Of a stretch of DNA of 64,000 bases, positions 1 through 12,262 are shown piece after piece; position 1 is the first letter of the stretch, and each line of letters begins with the position of its first letter. The DNA is taken from contig CM060972.1 of assembly GCA_030765045.1 (NCBI GenBank), forward strand, positions 61,295,773-61,359,772, read 5' to 3'. The DNA is from Tenodera sinensis (taxonomy: Eukaryota; Arthropoda; Insecta; Mantodea; Mantidae). The position numbers and the translations under genes were made by a program. Under the pieces are notes generated by a model that was not told where the DNA came from, made no database searches, and saw nothing but the letters and a program-made list of their open reading frames with translations.

Positions 1-356
1 TATAACAGGTTTATGGAGAGCTTTGACAGCTTAACTGATATTTCCCAGAGTTTTAACTGGAATCAAGGACTTGTTGAAATTTAAATTATGTGGTTGATAA
101 CCTTAACCAGGATGTATGTGGGGACAGAGCAGGCACTATTAACAAAATTGTTGCCAAGGTTAGAGATCCCCCATTACTACATCACTATTGTTAATGATTG
201 CCTGCACTGTGAACCAAAGCATATCTTTGATCATCTGTGAGCAAGAAAAAGATCAATAACTGGCTTTTAAAGAGATATTGGTGTTTCCTTTCTAGTTTGT
301 ATTCTGGGGTTGGGAGCACCTGTTTTGGTGGGAAGTATGCTACACTTTGTGTATCA
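1..356. other. No gene seen
   Basis: AT-rich; no coding pattern, splice-flanked exon or repeat recognised. The missing first ACY1 exon was sought here and in all of 1-6673 without success. Confidence 0.4.
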
Positions 357-725
357 TGTTCACATGGTTTGGCCTAGTTACTTTTCTTTTACATTTATCC
401 TTCTCTATTTGCCCTTGAACATACAATTAATACAACTTACTAAGATTAAAATGGAAATGCACCATATTACATTCACTGGTTTTCCTTACTCTTCTTTTAC
501 ATAACACATTCATACTCTTTCTCTGCTTGCTCTTCTACGAAGAATTCATACAATTTTCTATATGATTGGAGTACAAATGCAGCATATTGCGTTCAGTTTT
601 ATCCACTAGCTTTACACATTTCAGTCTCTGTTTCCTCTTATACATACAGTTTTCTGTATGGTTGAAATAGAAATGCCGTGTATTATGTTCACGCAGCTTT
701 CTTCTCTTGCTTTCCTTTCTGTAGC
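357..725. repeat. Degenerate tandem repeat, about 96-121 bp period, 3+ copies
   Basis: Units start with TTCA at about 357, 471, 592 and 688. Each has a pyrimidine-rich middle, a CATACA motif, and an end like AAATGcagcATATTgcg (aaatgcaccatattaca, aaatgcagcatattgcg, aaatgccgtgtattatg). The short reading frames here arise from this repeat. Confidence 0.55.
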
Positions 726-1204
726 ATTTGTGGTTCAACAGTGCTTTTGTGTAGTTTCTTCACTTTGTTTTTATTTATTTTTGTTTTTGTTCATTGGATC
801 CAAGTTTTACTTAACTTGTTTAAGCGCATTATGTAATATATTGGTCAAGGTGCAACCTAAGTCTAAAAGTTTTAGGAATAAATCATCAAACCATGGTTAT
901 TTTAGCCAGCTTACTATAAATTTAATGTACAAGTTTGTTTTGAACCATTTAAGCACTTGAAGCTCTGAAATTCTTTGCTGCGAAATATTCTGCCATAATT
1001 CATACTGTTTTATGGAGAGCCATGGATGTGCATAAAGTGGTAGCTACAATTAATTTAAATTATTTAAGATGACTGCAATTTAAGTATGACAGGAAATGTT
1101 TACATATCCTAATTGTGCATCTATCAACATTTCTAGTGTGAAAGAAATCAGTTTGTAAAAGTAAATATTCTTGAATGTGGCTTTAGTTACAATAGTTCAT
1201 GGTA

Positions 1205-1500
1205 TATTAAATCAAATCAGATCACAAAGGCCGTGTAACCTGCTGGTAGGGCTTGGGGCCCTGACCATGTCCCAATCCCCAGTTATGCACCCCACTCATG
1301 GCACCTCTAGTGGGCAGAGATAGGGGATGCAGTGGTTGGATGGTAAACTATGCTAGGGGCTATTATATAATAGATCTAACAGTTATTGTAAACATTGTGT
1401 AGGGTGGCCTGATAGCAAATTCCAAAACTTATAGGGCCCTAATGACCAAGTTGTCGATGGGCCTTTAAACCCAACACACTCACTCACTCCAAAACTTATA
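1205..1500. repeat. Probable repeat element with a CACTCACTCACTC end
   Basis: A GC-richer block in AT-rich DNA, ending gggcctttaaaccc and then a short tandem CACTCACTCACTC, a style of 3' tail common in insect non-LTR or SINE insertions. No coding content seen and no second copy in the window. Confidence 0.3.
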
Positions 1501-1689
1501 TATTTTATTAATTTTATAGAGAAAAAAGAGAAGCTTGTGTACTTTCACTGTTAGTGCTCGATTCATAAATAAAAACCAGCGCAATTTTATAATAAAATGA
1601 GTAGGCCAGTTGAAAGGCTATGAGAATTGTTCCTCTCTCTTATGCCCTTTCGAGCATCAGGCTTCCTCGGTTGGTCATGATCCATTTCC

Positions 1690-1960
1690 TATATTTTGTC
1701 CTATCTCTAACTGGTGGTTTAGCTTCCTTCAGTCTTTCCTCTCTAATTCACTATTTGTTCCACATCTCCATTCTATTCTTGGTCACCCTTTCGCTCTTCT
1801 TTCCTTTCTGGCCTCCTATAGCTGTTTGTTTCATGCTCTCATCCATCCTATTTATGCATCCAAACCATCTAAAAATATTTGTCTCTATCGTTTTACTTTC
1901 TCTACTATGCAAAGTAGAGGAAGTATTGTATTCCACCCAAAATATGTTTTAAGGTCCTCT
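1690..1960 (-). pseudogene. Non-LTR (endonuclease-RT type) C-terminal fragment
   Basis: The minus strand reads EYNTSSTLHSRESKTIETNI and FRWFGCINRMDES, resembling the conserved W-GHvxRMdE region downstream of the RT in a widespread insect non-LTR family. A hydrophobic frame on the opposite strand is only its shadow. Confidence 0.45.
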
Positions 1961-2239
1961 GAATCAAAAAGGACATTTTTAGAAAAAAGTCTGAGCCAGT
2001 CTGTGGACAGCATAACCTATATGAAAACTTGATTAAAAACCAAAGTTGCTTTCAAGGATGCGGCACAAGGATTTGAAGAAAATTCCTCCATGCTAAACTA
2101 CCCTTTACATGGACAATTCTTTGAAAATTGTGATTTTCTTGAAAATGGCTCTTCAATTTTGATTAAGATGCCATATGTTTGAGATATTTACATGGCAGAT
2201 GAAATGTATATCTTGAATTTTATGGCTATAGCTCATGTA

Positions 2240-3120
2240 CAGGGTTTTCGAATCGGTTCTTCACCGCTGCACTGCCTTTTGCCTATGCGAGTTTGAAGTT
2301 GCTGTGGCTGGATTTACCACTGCTAACAAGCTACACATAAAACATGTATACAAATCTTACCTTATAGAAAATGCTGGAAATGTTGTGAACAATGATTTAA
2401 TCGATCCACAGCTTATGTTCTTTTCAGATGAGGCGTGATTTCATCTAAATGGTCATGCGAACACTCATAACAATTGGTATTGGGCATCTCAAAATCCATA
2501 TCACGTTCAAGAAATCCCTCATTATGATCAGAATGTTGGAGTTTGGTGTGCTGTTAGCGCTAGACGCATAATTGGTCCAATATCTTATGGCCAGACTGTA
2601 AATAAAGAGGTACTGAAATGACATTTTGACCCCATTTTTTCGTGAACTGACAGAATAAGAGTAATCATATGGGTGGTTTCAACAAGATTCTGCTACTGCT
2701 CATACAGCCAAGGACTCCATGGATAAAATTAGGGAAGTGTTTGAAGATAGTGATTAGTGCTGGTATATGGGCCTCTCACTCCCCCGATCTAATAGTGTTT
2801 GATTTTTACTTGTGGGGTAACCTGAAAGACAAAGTTTACAAGAAAAATCCTCACACATTGGAAGAACTAAAACAAAATATTAGAAATGAAATCAGAGACA
2901 TTACAGAGGTCCAACATAATCGTGTGAATCAGAATGTGTTTTCCCGATATAATGCCTGTATAGCGGAGGAAGGATGACATTTCCAGCATTTTCTATAAGG
3001 TAAGATTTTTATACATGTTTTACGTGCGGCTTGTTAGTAGCGGCAAACCCGGCTGTGGCAACTTCAAACTCGCATAGGCAAAAGGCCGTGCAGCAGTGAA
3101 GAACCGATTCGAAAGCCCTG
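2240..3120 (+). mobile_element. Tc1/mariner-like element, 144-bp terminal inverted repeats, TA target duplication
   Basis: The left arm 2240-2383 and the right arm 2977-3120 are imperfect reverse complements. Both start CAGGG at the outer edge and are flanked by TA (2238-2239 and 3121-3122). Such long arms are unusual for this group and take up a third of the element. The interior carries transposase remnants on the + strand: FFSDEA, then WFQQDSATAHTAKDSM, then SPDLIVFDFYLWGNLKDK. They lie in different frames and are broken by stops. The N-terminal DNA-binding part is absent. Non-autonomous. Confidence 0.85.
2391..2975 (+). pseudogene. Broken Tc1/mariner-superfamily transposase (catalytic part)
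   Basis: Three frames in turn give the first Asp block (FFSDEA, after 2400), WYWASQNPYHVQEIPHYDQN, the second Asp block (QQDSATAHT near 2690) and the third (SPDLIVFDFYLWG near 2780). The C-terminal NPHTLEELKQNIRNEI follows. Stops and at least two frameshifts separate them. The DDD arrangement and wording are those of insect IS630/Tc1/mariner transposases. A related C-terminus lies on the minus strand near 40880-41130. Confidence 0.8.
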
Positions 3121-3389
3121 TAGTCCTATTTACTCTGGATGACTTTTACATAACTGGTAAACCTAAAGAGATAGATCACATCTTTCTATACAGCTAAAAC
3201 ACACAATTTGTCTTAATAAACTTTTTTTAGAGTGAACCATTTTGGAGATATTCCTTGTTTGTGAGGGTTTTGGAGACCTTACAGTTCTGTCAAATGGAAC
3301 ATATGTTTATCTCAACTAACACGAAAATACAGGAATAAGGGTTTGTAAGAATGGTTAGTACACAAGCAGAGAAAGTCATGCGAGTGCAA

Positions 3390-3560
3390 CACATAATTTT
3401 TTTGTCAATATCTGAATATCTAAGCGCATAATTACTATCTAAAATTATCCCTCCTGATCCTATCTTCCTAATTTCACTTATGCCTAAAATCTTAATGTTG
3501 TATTTTTCAGTTTCCTCAATGATCTCGCTTTCTTTCTCTGTCAGTGACGTAATGTTGTTG
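3390..3560 (-). pseudogene. Non-LTR endonuclease fragment
   Basis: On the minus strand, just past the end of the neighbouring LINE, the frame reads EKYNIKILGISEIRKIGSGG followed by a YALRYSDIDK block. This resembles the apurinic-type endonuclease segment (LGISEvRwkGSG) of a different non-LTR family, so two unrelated fragments abut here. Short and incomplete. Confidence 0.55.
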
Positions 3561-3564
3561 TTTT

Positions 3565-4925
3565 CTAGTACCTTGCATCTGGCAATGAAGCCATTAGCAT
3601 TCGTGCTTTCCAATACTTTTGAACTGTAGTTTCTTCTGATCTTAGTGCTTCACAGGTCTTCAAGTGGTCTTCGATCGTTTCTGCTGGATCGTTACATAGG
3701 ACACATATTGGTGAAGCTGAGATACCTATTCTGTAGAGATGACTTGCTAAGCAGTCGTGATTTGTCAGTAGTCGGAGGGCTGCAACCGCTGTTTTCCTTG
3801 GTCTCTGGGGAATTATATCTGGGTTGGAAAGTAGTGTAATCCATTTTTTATCTTTGGCATTTGTTTCTATTTCTTGTAGGTATGAATGAGAAAATTTTCT
3901 AATGATCAAGTGTTTTATTGAGGAATATGAGAAATTGAATTTAGACTTTTGTTTTATTGTTGTGCCTTTCTTTGCAAGTGAGTCTGCAGCTTCATTCCCC
4001 ATGACTCCACAGTGTGCTGGAATCCATTGGAAATGAACAGTCTTATTAACTTTTTGGAGTTGTGTTAACATTTTGTAGCATTCTCTAATTTTTGTTGACT
4101 TCTTTGTAGTATTTGAACATATTCCCTGAATTGCAGCTTTAGAATCTGAAAGAATTACTGCCTTGTTAAATTTATTTAAGGGAAGATTTAATAATTGTCG
4201 GAGAGCAATGTATATAGCCTCTATTTCTCCATCATAATTTGTTGTGTCTCTGCCAACAGAATGATAGAAGGAAAGATGTGAACACACAACTCCAGCTCCA
4301 GTAAGGTTTTCCATGGAGGATCCATCAGTATATATGTGTGCAGCTATTCTTCTGTGGGATACCTAGTATTGATTGTTTCCAGAGCTAGAAGTTTTTGTAT
4401 TTCTTTTCGTGTGTCTGATTTACTTATTTCCTCTATTAATTCCTAACTGAAGGTAGGTTGCAATAATTCCAATGGATTTTCTCTTATAAGTAGATTTTCT
4501 CTGGTGTTAGGAATGTTCAATTTGGATTTAATCTGTGTTACCTTTTCTAGGAAACTACTATGAGAGTTTGGCAGTCGTAACATTTTCTCGTGTTGGAGCA
4601 ATGCTTGTTCTTCTATTTTTGTTGTTATTGATGGGGTCCGTGTTAAGGCAAGCATGGCAACAATAGGTGTGGATTTAACTGCTCCAGTGATTAGGCGAAG
4701 AGCCTGATTTTGTATTTGTTCAAGTTTATTGATGTTAGCATTTGCTGCTGTTATTAAAGCTTCAGAACAGTACAAGAGGTTTGGTTTAACGTACATTTTG
4801 TATGTTGTGTTAAGGACTCTTCTTGAGCAGCCCCATTTAGCACCAGCTAACCGTTTCAGGATTTGACGTAATGTTAAGTGCCTATTTATAACCTTTTCTT
4901 GCTCGGTCGTGTTCTCATGGTCTGT
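3565..4925 (-). pseudogene. 5'-truncated non-LTR retrotransposon: RT tail plus RNase H
   Basis: Read right to left: RT-thumb-type sequence (LRQILKRLAGAKWGCSRRVL, then KPNLLYCSEALITAAN and ALRLITGAVKSTP) down to 4443. A frameshift near 4360 leads to a complete RNase H domain with all four acidic residues visible: YTDGSS, DGEIEAIY, LSDSKAAI and NEAADSLAKKG, plus FQWIPAHCG. The C-terminus carries HDCLASHLYRIGI and a CVLC knuckle, and the frame ends MLMASLPDARY near 3567. It is truncated at about 4925. The RNase H stretch is open for 249 codons, so the copy is fairly young. Not a host RNase H: architecture and repeated copies point to a LINE. Confidence 0.85.
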
Positions 4926-5499
4926 CCAGCTGAATGTTCATAGTTTCTCTGAATGAGTTAAATTTCACAGTGGGGTTATTAGCCCTATGGCCAGCTAACC
5001 TAGTTGGAGGGGCTGTCTCCAGGCAAGGCTCTCTGTGTGTTAAGGTGGAGGCTAGCCATTTCCTGCTGCCTCGGTTCTGGTTATTCCGCCAGTACTCAGA
5101 GCTCCTCTGGTCTCGGGGTAGAATAAGATGTTTCCTTCTATTCAAGAGTCATGGTTTTCCCAGCAGTATTTGGGGGGAGGGGGGGGGCTGACTGCAGTGT
5201 TTTTCCCATTGGGCAATGGTGTGGCCACATTCCTATGCTGAAACAAAATGCAAATCAGATTATTTGTAATGTGAATGGGGGAAACTGTACTCTACCTTTT
5301 TATATAAAAAAAAAACTCAGTTATATCAAAATTGTAATCGTGGAGTTGACTTACTGTGACTCTAAGATTGTCCTCAAACTATATGTTGTATGTATCTTTA
5401 TCTCTAGATTTTAGAAAATGTTATGAAGGACTGTTGCAGTGTGAGGGAAAAGAGAAATACTGTCTTCATATTTTGCTTTCACCTGCGCAGTTGTTCCAG
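4926..5499. other. Unassigned, GC-richer patch
   Basis: Frames are open on both strands at 4915-5190 because of a GC-richer patch containing a run of G (5172-5187). No protein family recognised; likely the end of an old insertion. Confidence 0.3.
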
Positions 5500-6240
5500 G
5501 GGTCATGGAAACTCTTGGTCTTGCATATTTTGTGATGGTAACCATGCACTGCTTTGGAGTGCTTGATTTGTATTGGTCCAGGATCTGTTTGTCAATGCTT
5601 CTGTTGTATAAAAGTTCAGCTGTAGCTCCTTTCTCTTCTCTCTTTCATGTAGTAATTTGTTTGAGCTTTTTTTTTTTGATGGGAGCCTCATACACAGGTC
5701 TATAGGAAAAGGTTCCCTGGTGAATTCGTACACTAGTGAGCACTTTGTGTTTTGAAAACACCTAGGGTGGCTTTCAAGAAGCATGATTTGACTGCTTCCA
5801 AAGTCATTAAGTCTTTTAGACTCAGCTTTTCCCAAATCAGAGCTATTCTATAGATTGTGATAGGAAGTATTTTTGCACTGAACGAGACAATGGAGGTTTC
5901 TAATGATAATCTGGATATTGCCTTGATGTCAAACATGGCTTTTGTGGCAGCTGCTGCTTGGAATTTTACATGTATTGCGGATGATCTGGCACTGGTTTGT
6001 GGAGTCAGTCCCAGATATTAAAGCTGTTAACTGTAATGAGAGGTTCCGTCCCTAGATATATTTTGTTCATCGCAGCTTCTCAACCTCCAATGCAGAATGT
6101 CATCTGTACAGTTTTTTCCATGTTAATTTGCATTTTGTTCTCCTGCACCCACTTCTCAAGTTGGTTGGTTACTCTTTGCAGGTCGTGTATGAAGTTAATT
6201 TCATGACCATGTAGTCTGCACATATGTAGATTTTGATGTC
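5500..6240 (-). pseudogene. Decayed reverse-transcriptase fragment
   Basis: Read right to left: an RT palm or thumb-like stretch (CRRTKCKLTWKK near 6130), then FDIKAISRLSLETSIVSFSA and KILPITIYRIALIWEKLSLK, then LMTLEAVKSCFLKATLG. The KILPI.lYg...WE..S..DL..LE.vK..fLK..LG pattern is the post-RT region of a non-LTR family common in insects. Several frameshifts and stops. Confidence 0.55.
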
Positions 6241-6673
6241 AGCTGTCTCTTGTCTAATTATCTATACATTGTATGTGGCAATATTGAAGAACTGTGTGAC
6301 CAACTCTGACTGATACTACATGACCATCTGTAAAAAAATGAGTAAAAATTACTGGTAGAACTCTAATAATAAACAATGAAAACAAAGTCTGACGTACAAG
6401 GTGTAATAAGCTTAATGTATTTTAATTATGTAACCTATGCACAACTTGTACAGACTTATTCTATTAGTATATTTTGCTTTGCTGATTTTTACAACTTTAT
6501 TACAAGATAGTCGCAGCAGCCAAGGAGAGGGAGTAGTAAATGCAGCTTTTATAGAAAGAATAGTGGATGTAACTTTACAGCCTTTTATGCCTTAACTGTT
6601 GAGTCTCCTAGATTTCTACATCATTTAATGAATATTCGTATTTTAATGACTATGTAAACATGCTTGATTTCAG

Positions 6674-6843
6674 AACCATGTGTGGAATTTCTGAAGAAGC
6701 AAGCTGCGAGTCTTGGTCTGCCTTACAAAGTATATACTGTTGTTCCTGCAAAACCTATTATTGTGATAACATGGGAGGGCTTGGAGCCTATGTTGCCATC
6801 TGTATTACTCAACTCCCATATGGATGTGGTCCCAGTATTTCCT
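6674..6843 (+). CDS. ACY1: ACY1 exon with HMDVVP zinc motif
   Basis: Acceptor tttcag ends at 6673 and donor gtaagt starts at 6844. The exon opens with two bases of a split codon (xAA), then reads PCVEFLKKQAASLGLPYK and ends NSHMDVVPVFP in phase 0. The His of HMD is the first zinc ligand of M20 enzymes and the Asp orients it. The reading is the expected match to the region just after the N-terminal helix of aminoacylase-1. A short upstream ttg or atg in the same frame is intronic and is not a start. Confidence 0.93.
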
Positions 6844-9800
6844 GTAAGTATTGTGCTGTTACCAATCATACCTCAATATGATTCTGGTTTTAAAAACTTC
6901 ATTGTATGTTGCTGGACTACTTTTGAGAAATTTTACCTGAGTTAGTGCATCTTCATTCTTTTGTGGTGATGTACCATATATTGTGTTTACCAAGCTGTAT
7001 ATGGACTGTCAGTAGGATTGTTTAGAAAAGGCAAACTAATATGATAATCTATAAAAATTATTCTTGGTTATGGCATTGCCGTACTTGAACCCAGACTGAT
7101 ATCTGATTTGAAACCCTATATATTAACTGATGTGCAAAGCTCACTTTCCTAAATATGCCCATGGAACATTGCTTTTTTATTTAATAGCATTTTATAAAAG
7201 TATGTGCTTTGGATTTGCATATTTCAAACTGACGAGATAGAAAATAGTCACGAATATTTGATCATTGATAAGTGTATTGAATTGGAAATTTCAATCCCAC
7301 TTAGATTGAGTACTGTGGTCCTATTTAGTGCATATTTGGAGGGGAAGTGCAGGTCTACATTTTCCTTTTTGTTAAAAATCTTGATTTCTCTGTTAGAGTT
7401 GAAAATAGTGGATATATTGATGTTCTGAAAATTTGAGTTCAAGATTTCACTGAAATATATATTGAACATAATGTGCTTTAGGAAAAGTTTGTGCATGGCC
7501 ATAATTCATAAATGGAATTAAGAAATGGAAAATACCAAAATTCATATTTGAAATGAATGCTGTTTTATCATGCCATGTGAAGTCATTTAAGAAAATGCCC
7601 CCACCCCAAGTGCCTGTTAACATGCAAGAATTGTAATTTTTAACTTTCTCAAATACCTCTGGTGGTTTTAACTTGAATTGTTTTCTCTTTTAAGATATTT
7701 GCATGACTAACAAAATATCAAGATAGCACCGGAAGTATATATTTTCTACAAGTGTCGAATTTCATATACTAGAGACACCAATTATGTTGAGCAAAGATTT
7801 TCAAGAAAATGTTCCTACACCTTATTTTCTGAAAAAGGGGTCTAATAGTTTTGCTTAAAATGCCAGGCTTAAATGTGCAAGACTATTAAAATGCCTATCT
7901 TGAATTTTCTGAGTAGCCTTTTCTTAACTCCCTTAAGGATTTCATACTTCATGGGTGTGTAATGGGAATTGAATTAATATTGAAAATAGAGTAAAAATTT
8001 GCTTATGAAGAACACCAGAAAAATATATCACAGGTACCATGGCACCTGCAGGCACCACATTGGACAGGGCTGATCTAATGTGTAGGGTTTTACAGAGTCA
8101 AAATCCTATAAGATGAATGGTACAGACCATGGTCTTAGCAAACACTTTATACACATGTTAGATGTTCATTCTGTATTACTGAAGTTACAAATACACATTA
8201 ATGCCAAACAATCAAGTGTCTTGCTCACTAACATTGTTAGCAATATTGTACCAAAGTGAATTAAAACAAATCTGCTTAGCTGCAATACTCGGACAGCTTT
8301 TGGCAAAGAGAGAGACACTGACGTTGAGGGCATAATTTTTGTTCATCTGCTACATGCTGAAAAATAGTATTAACACATTGCATAGTCAACATGAAAAATA
8401 TCTATACTGCTAATAGGTGGCCCTAATAACCATGGAAGACACTAACACCCCATGGTGAAGCAGGAGGTTGTTCTGCAATAGCTGCACGGATTTACAGCGA
8501 AAGGTGCCCCAATAGACTGCAGCCCCTTGGGACTACTTTCGAATCTATAGATTGGCGTTTGCAAGAACGTGTTTCTGAGGTGCCAAATAAAGCAGATAGC
8601 AGTGCAAAATGTACCCATTGCACTCCACAGTTTAAAGAATGCGTACTGCATTTACTGGAGCAGGAATCTGAATCATCACCTGTGCTATTGCACACACAAT
8701 GGGCGTCAACCATGCAAGTGTGTGGCAAGTCTTGCATGAGGAGCAGCTCTATCCCTTCCATCTGCAAAAGATGCAAACCTTAACTCCGGAAATTTGTGAG
8801 TTATGCTGGAAGTTTTGCGAAGGGGCTTAAAGCAGTCACTGGAACTGTTTTCAGTTGTGTTCATCATTGAAGCCACGTTTACAAGGGGTGGCCCTATTCT
8901 AAACTACAAGAATAGACTCACATATGGGCATACGAAAATCCCCATGCCACTATTCAGAAGAGCAAGCAACAGCAGTTTATGGTGAACATATTGGCTGGTA
9001 TTGTTTCTGATGTCATTGGGCCATACCTTCTTCCTTCTCGACTGTGTGGCAACATAAAATATTTCTGAAGGATGTACTGTCAGCCCTTTTGGAAGAAGTG
9101 CCGCTTGATGTTTGCAGTCAACTGCATTTCCAACGTGACAGAGCTCCTGCGCATTATGCTATAAGCGTATGGGGGATATAAATCAATCTTCCCTAATCAT
9201 TGGATTGGAAGAGGCAGTCCTACTGTGCCTTGACTGCCTTGTTTGTCGGATCTTATTCCCATGGATTTCTTTTTCTGGGATCATCTTCAGACTACAGCGT
9301 TGCACTTGGAATTCATCAGTTGCGCTCCAAAACTCTTTTAACAGACCTAGGTGTAACATCAGTTGCAATCCAAACCCCTTGTAACAGACTCGGGCAATTA
9401 CATGAGTTGTACTCCGAACTCCTTGAAGAGGCCCACATTGGTGTTAGACAAGGAAGAGATAAGGCATAAACTCATACATAGTACTCTTGTGGTTTCTGGT
9501 ATGTTGATACTCGAAGCTTGCATCACTAGTTGCCAACTTATGTACATGGTACGCTAGATGCTTCTCGCTTGCTCTCATTATTGAAAATGTGTCAACTTCT
9601 AACTGCCACCACTCCTTGCATGATCGTCATACGACATGAATCAAATTGAGCATGGTGAGAAAGGAAGTGATTTGATTGTAGTGAACAGGTTTAAGTTTAG
9701 AAAAGAGAAAGAGACACAGCATGGAGCGACTTGGAAATGCACTGTTAAAATATAAGTTTTTACTCTTTGACGAACGCCAGTTTATTGGTACGATACTTAA

Positions 9801-12210
9801 ACAGCATTTTCAACCATACCTGTTGAAATGACAGAGTCTTAAGTCTCTACAAAATGGGAAGGAAATGCTGAAGTACAAAACCTGATCGCATGTGCAACTG
9901 ATGGATTTGAAGCAGGCATAAACTGACCGCAAGTGCAACTGATGTACTATGTTGTATTCATCATTAATTGATTCGGAGTAGATACTGGTTGTCTGCATTT
10001 TTGCAACCAGTGATGAGATTCGCAATGCACCAGGGATACTCAACAGGGTTCGCAAATAATTTCTGCGTTGATGTCGCATATGCATTGATGTTAGAGGTCA
10101 CCATTTTGAGCTGTTCCTTTGAAATCTGCACCTTGTTCTTTTATGGCTCTATAGCCCGATTGGACCTTGACCTTCCCTACTATTTTCTTCCAATCTCCTC
10201 TATCATATGCCTTTCTTCTCCCATTGCAGCAAGATCTTCCTAAACATAATCCACCTTTTAAATTAAACAATCCATTCACCTTGTTCGGCCATTCCTTTTT
10301 CGTGAAAGTATTTTCCCCTTTCACATTTTCTTTGGAGAGGTGTAAGGGGTAGTGATTCATCTCCAATAGCCTCTCCTACCCAATTCCCATCCTCATCCTG
10401 CCCGTGGTGCGCCCTGCTTTTAACAGATGAGGCTCTGGGGACTGAATCACAGCGGTATAACTGTTTCATCTAAAATGGAGGAAATGTCATTTACATATGT
10501 GCTGGCCTATCACAGCACAACAGCGTCCTTTAGAGGCACATGAGGGGAAGGTCGGTGGATCTAAATACCACCTATTTAGTCCTCCTGGCTAGGTCCGATG
10601 GACCCGTTGACCAATGATAGGTGTGGTCCCCCTTGCAAAATGGGCGTTTAAGTTGGGTGATGTAACTGCCACATTGTAAAACTGGTACCTGTTAAGAAAA
10701 CAGTTACATGAAAGCCACATACATGAGTATGAGTCCTAAAGATAAACATTCCAGAGTTAAAACTGTCCCCCAATTGGATCTCTGGGTGGGGACATCTTTA
10801 GGCAAATTTCATCACAACAATTCCAATACTTTAAGAATTCTACAATGGAATGCAGGAGGCATGTCCCAGCCTAAAAAACAAGAGCTAATGAAAATATTAA
10901 AAGACCAAGATATAGAGGTCTTCACAGTGCAAGAAGCCAATATATCAGAAGAACAGGAAATATACTTTGAAATGGATCAGTACACTACACATATACTTCC
11001 AAAGGCTCGTCAAATAGCAAGTGGTATTCTTTAAATAATGCTAATGGCATCATTGCCAGATGCAAGGCACTAGAAAACAACATTTTCTTTGGATTCCACT
11101 CATCCTCCATTCTTTCCAGGTGTCCCAGCATCTAAGTCTCTGGTATTTCATAAATCTAACAGTATCTTGACATTGTATTAAATTCTCAGTCTCCAATTCT
11201 GTGCACCACAATGTACAGCTCCAAACATTTGTCTGAGTATTCTTCTCTCGAAAGATTGCAAAGACTTTTCACCATTCATTGTTCATTGTGCTAGACTAAA
11301 CCTCAGACCCATAGGTTACTACTGGCCTTATTAATGTTTTATTCATCATTTCCTTACATCTATTGTCCTTGTATGTACCCATTGTATTGTAAAGTTAATA
11401 TTAATACAATTTACAGTTATAATAATTCAATCGCACATAGCTCTTTCAAGAGCTTATCAATTATTTGTTTGGTTCTAAGCTGCTAGTTAGGCTTGAACCA
11501 TCTCATTTCAGTGAAAACTAAATTCTCATTATGTACGTACTATTTAGGTCTTGCAAGTGTAAATAATAATTGAACAAACTTTAAACAAAAAGTTTAAACA
11601 TTAAACGAAAAATTACAACATGACACAAATGTTTCCTGTAAATCAAATTAATTGAAGCATGCGCTTATTAGGAAAAAAAGAAAAAAGAAACATTATGGGT
11701 TTATGGGTATTTGAACCTGCACTTTTAATACATGTGTACCTTCGCGTCCTGGCACCATATCCATTATGCTAAATAGACAGGCTACGAAATTTGCCTGCTT
11801 GTTTTATCATGCATTACAGCTGTGGTGGACATATTCAGTGGCATGCATACCCTCAAACAATTTTAAGGCACAGTTTTGTAATTTGTAATCATAGACCATA
11901 GGTTTCCTATCTCAAATTGATTGCCTATGAACCGTCTATCACCAGTAAAATTTGTGCCGTGTTATTCATTTACACTCTGTATAAGGAAGGTAGGAAGGTC
12001 TACATTCTTGTTGGTGTGATGAATTTTGGGAAGAAAGCTCTCCTAAGTCTTGTGCATATGTGTAAAGTGTCTCTTGTTCTATGTATTGAATGGGAGTCTG
12101 ATCAACTTTTGTGTGGAATAAGGTGTTTTATCTATTTCATATGCAATGGGTTATTGGTTGATCAGTATTTCCATAGCTGGCGTGGTTTTGATAGCACCTG
12201 TAATTAGACT

Positions 12211-12262
<52 letters not shown>

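Noticed and set aside
357..725. CRISPR-like array
   Set aside because: Units are long, diverged and have no unique spacers; context is eukaryotic.
1620..1952. Hydrophobic 110-codon + strand frame, like a membrane protein
   Set aside because: It is the shadow of a minus-strand LINE fragment; no start context, splice sites or family match.
3565..4314. Host RNase H1 gene
   Set aside because: WIPAHCG wording, upstream RT thumb and multiple related copies show it is a LINE domain.
5165..5190. Gly-rich peptide or G-quadruplex at the G run
   Set aside because: A single G-run without further G tracts at suitable spacing.
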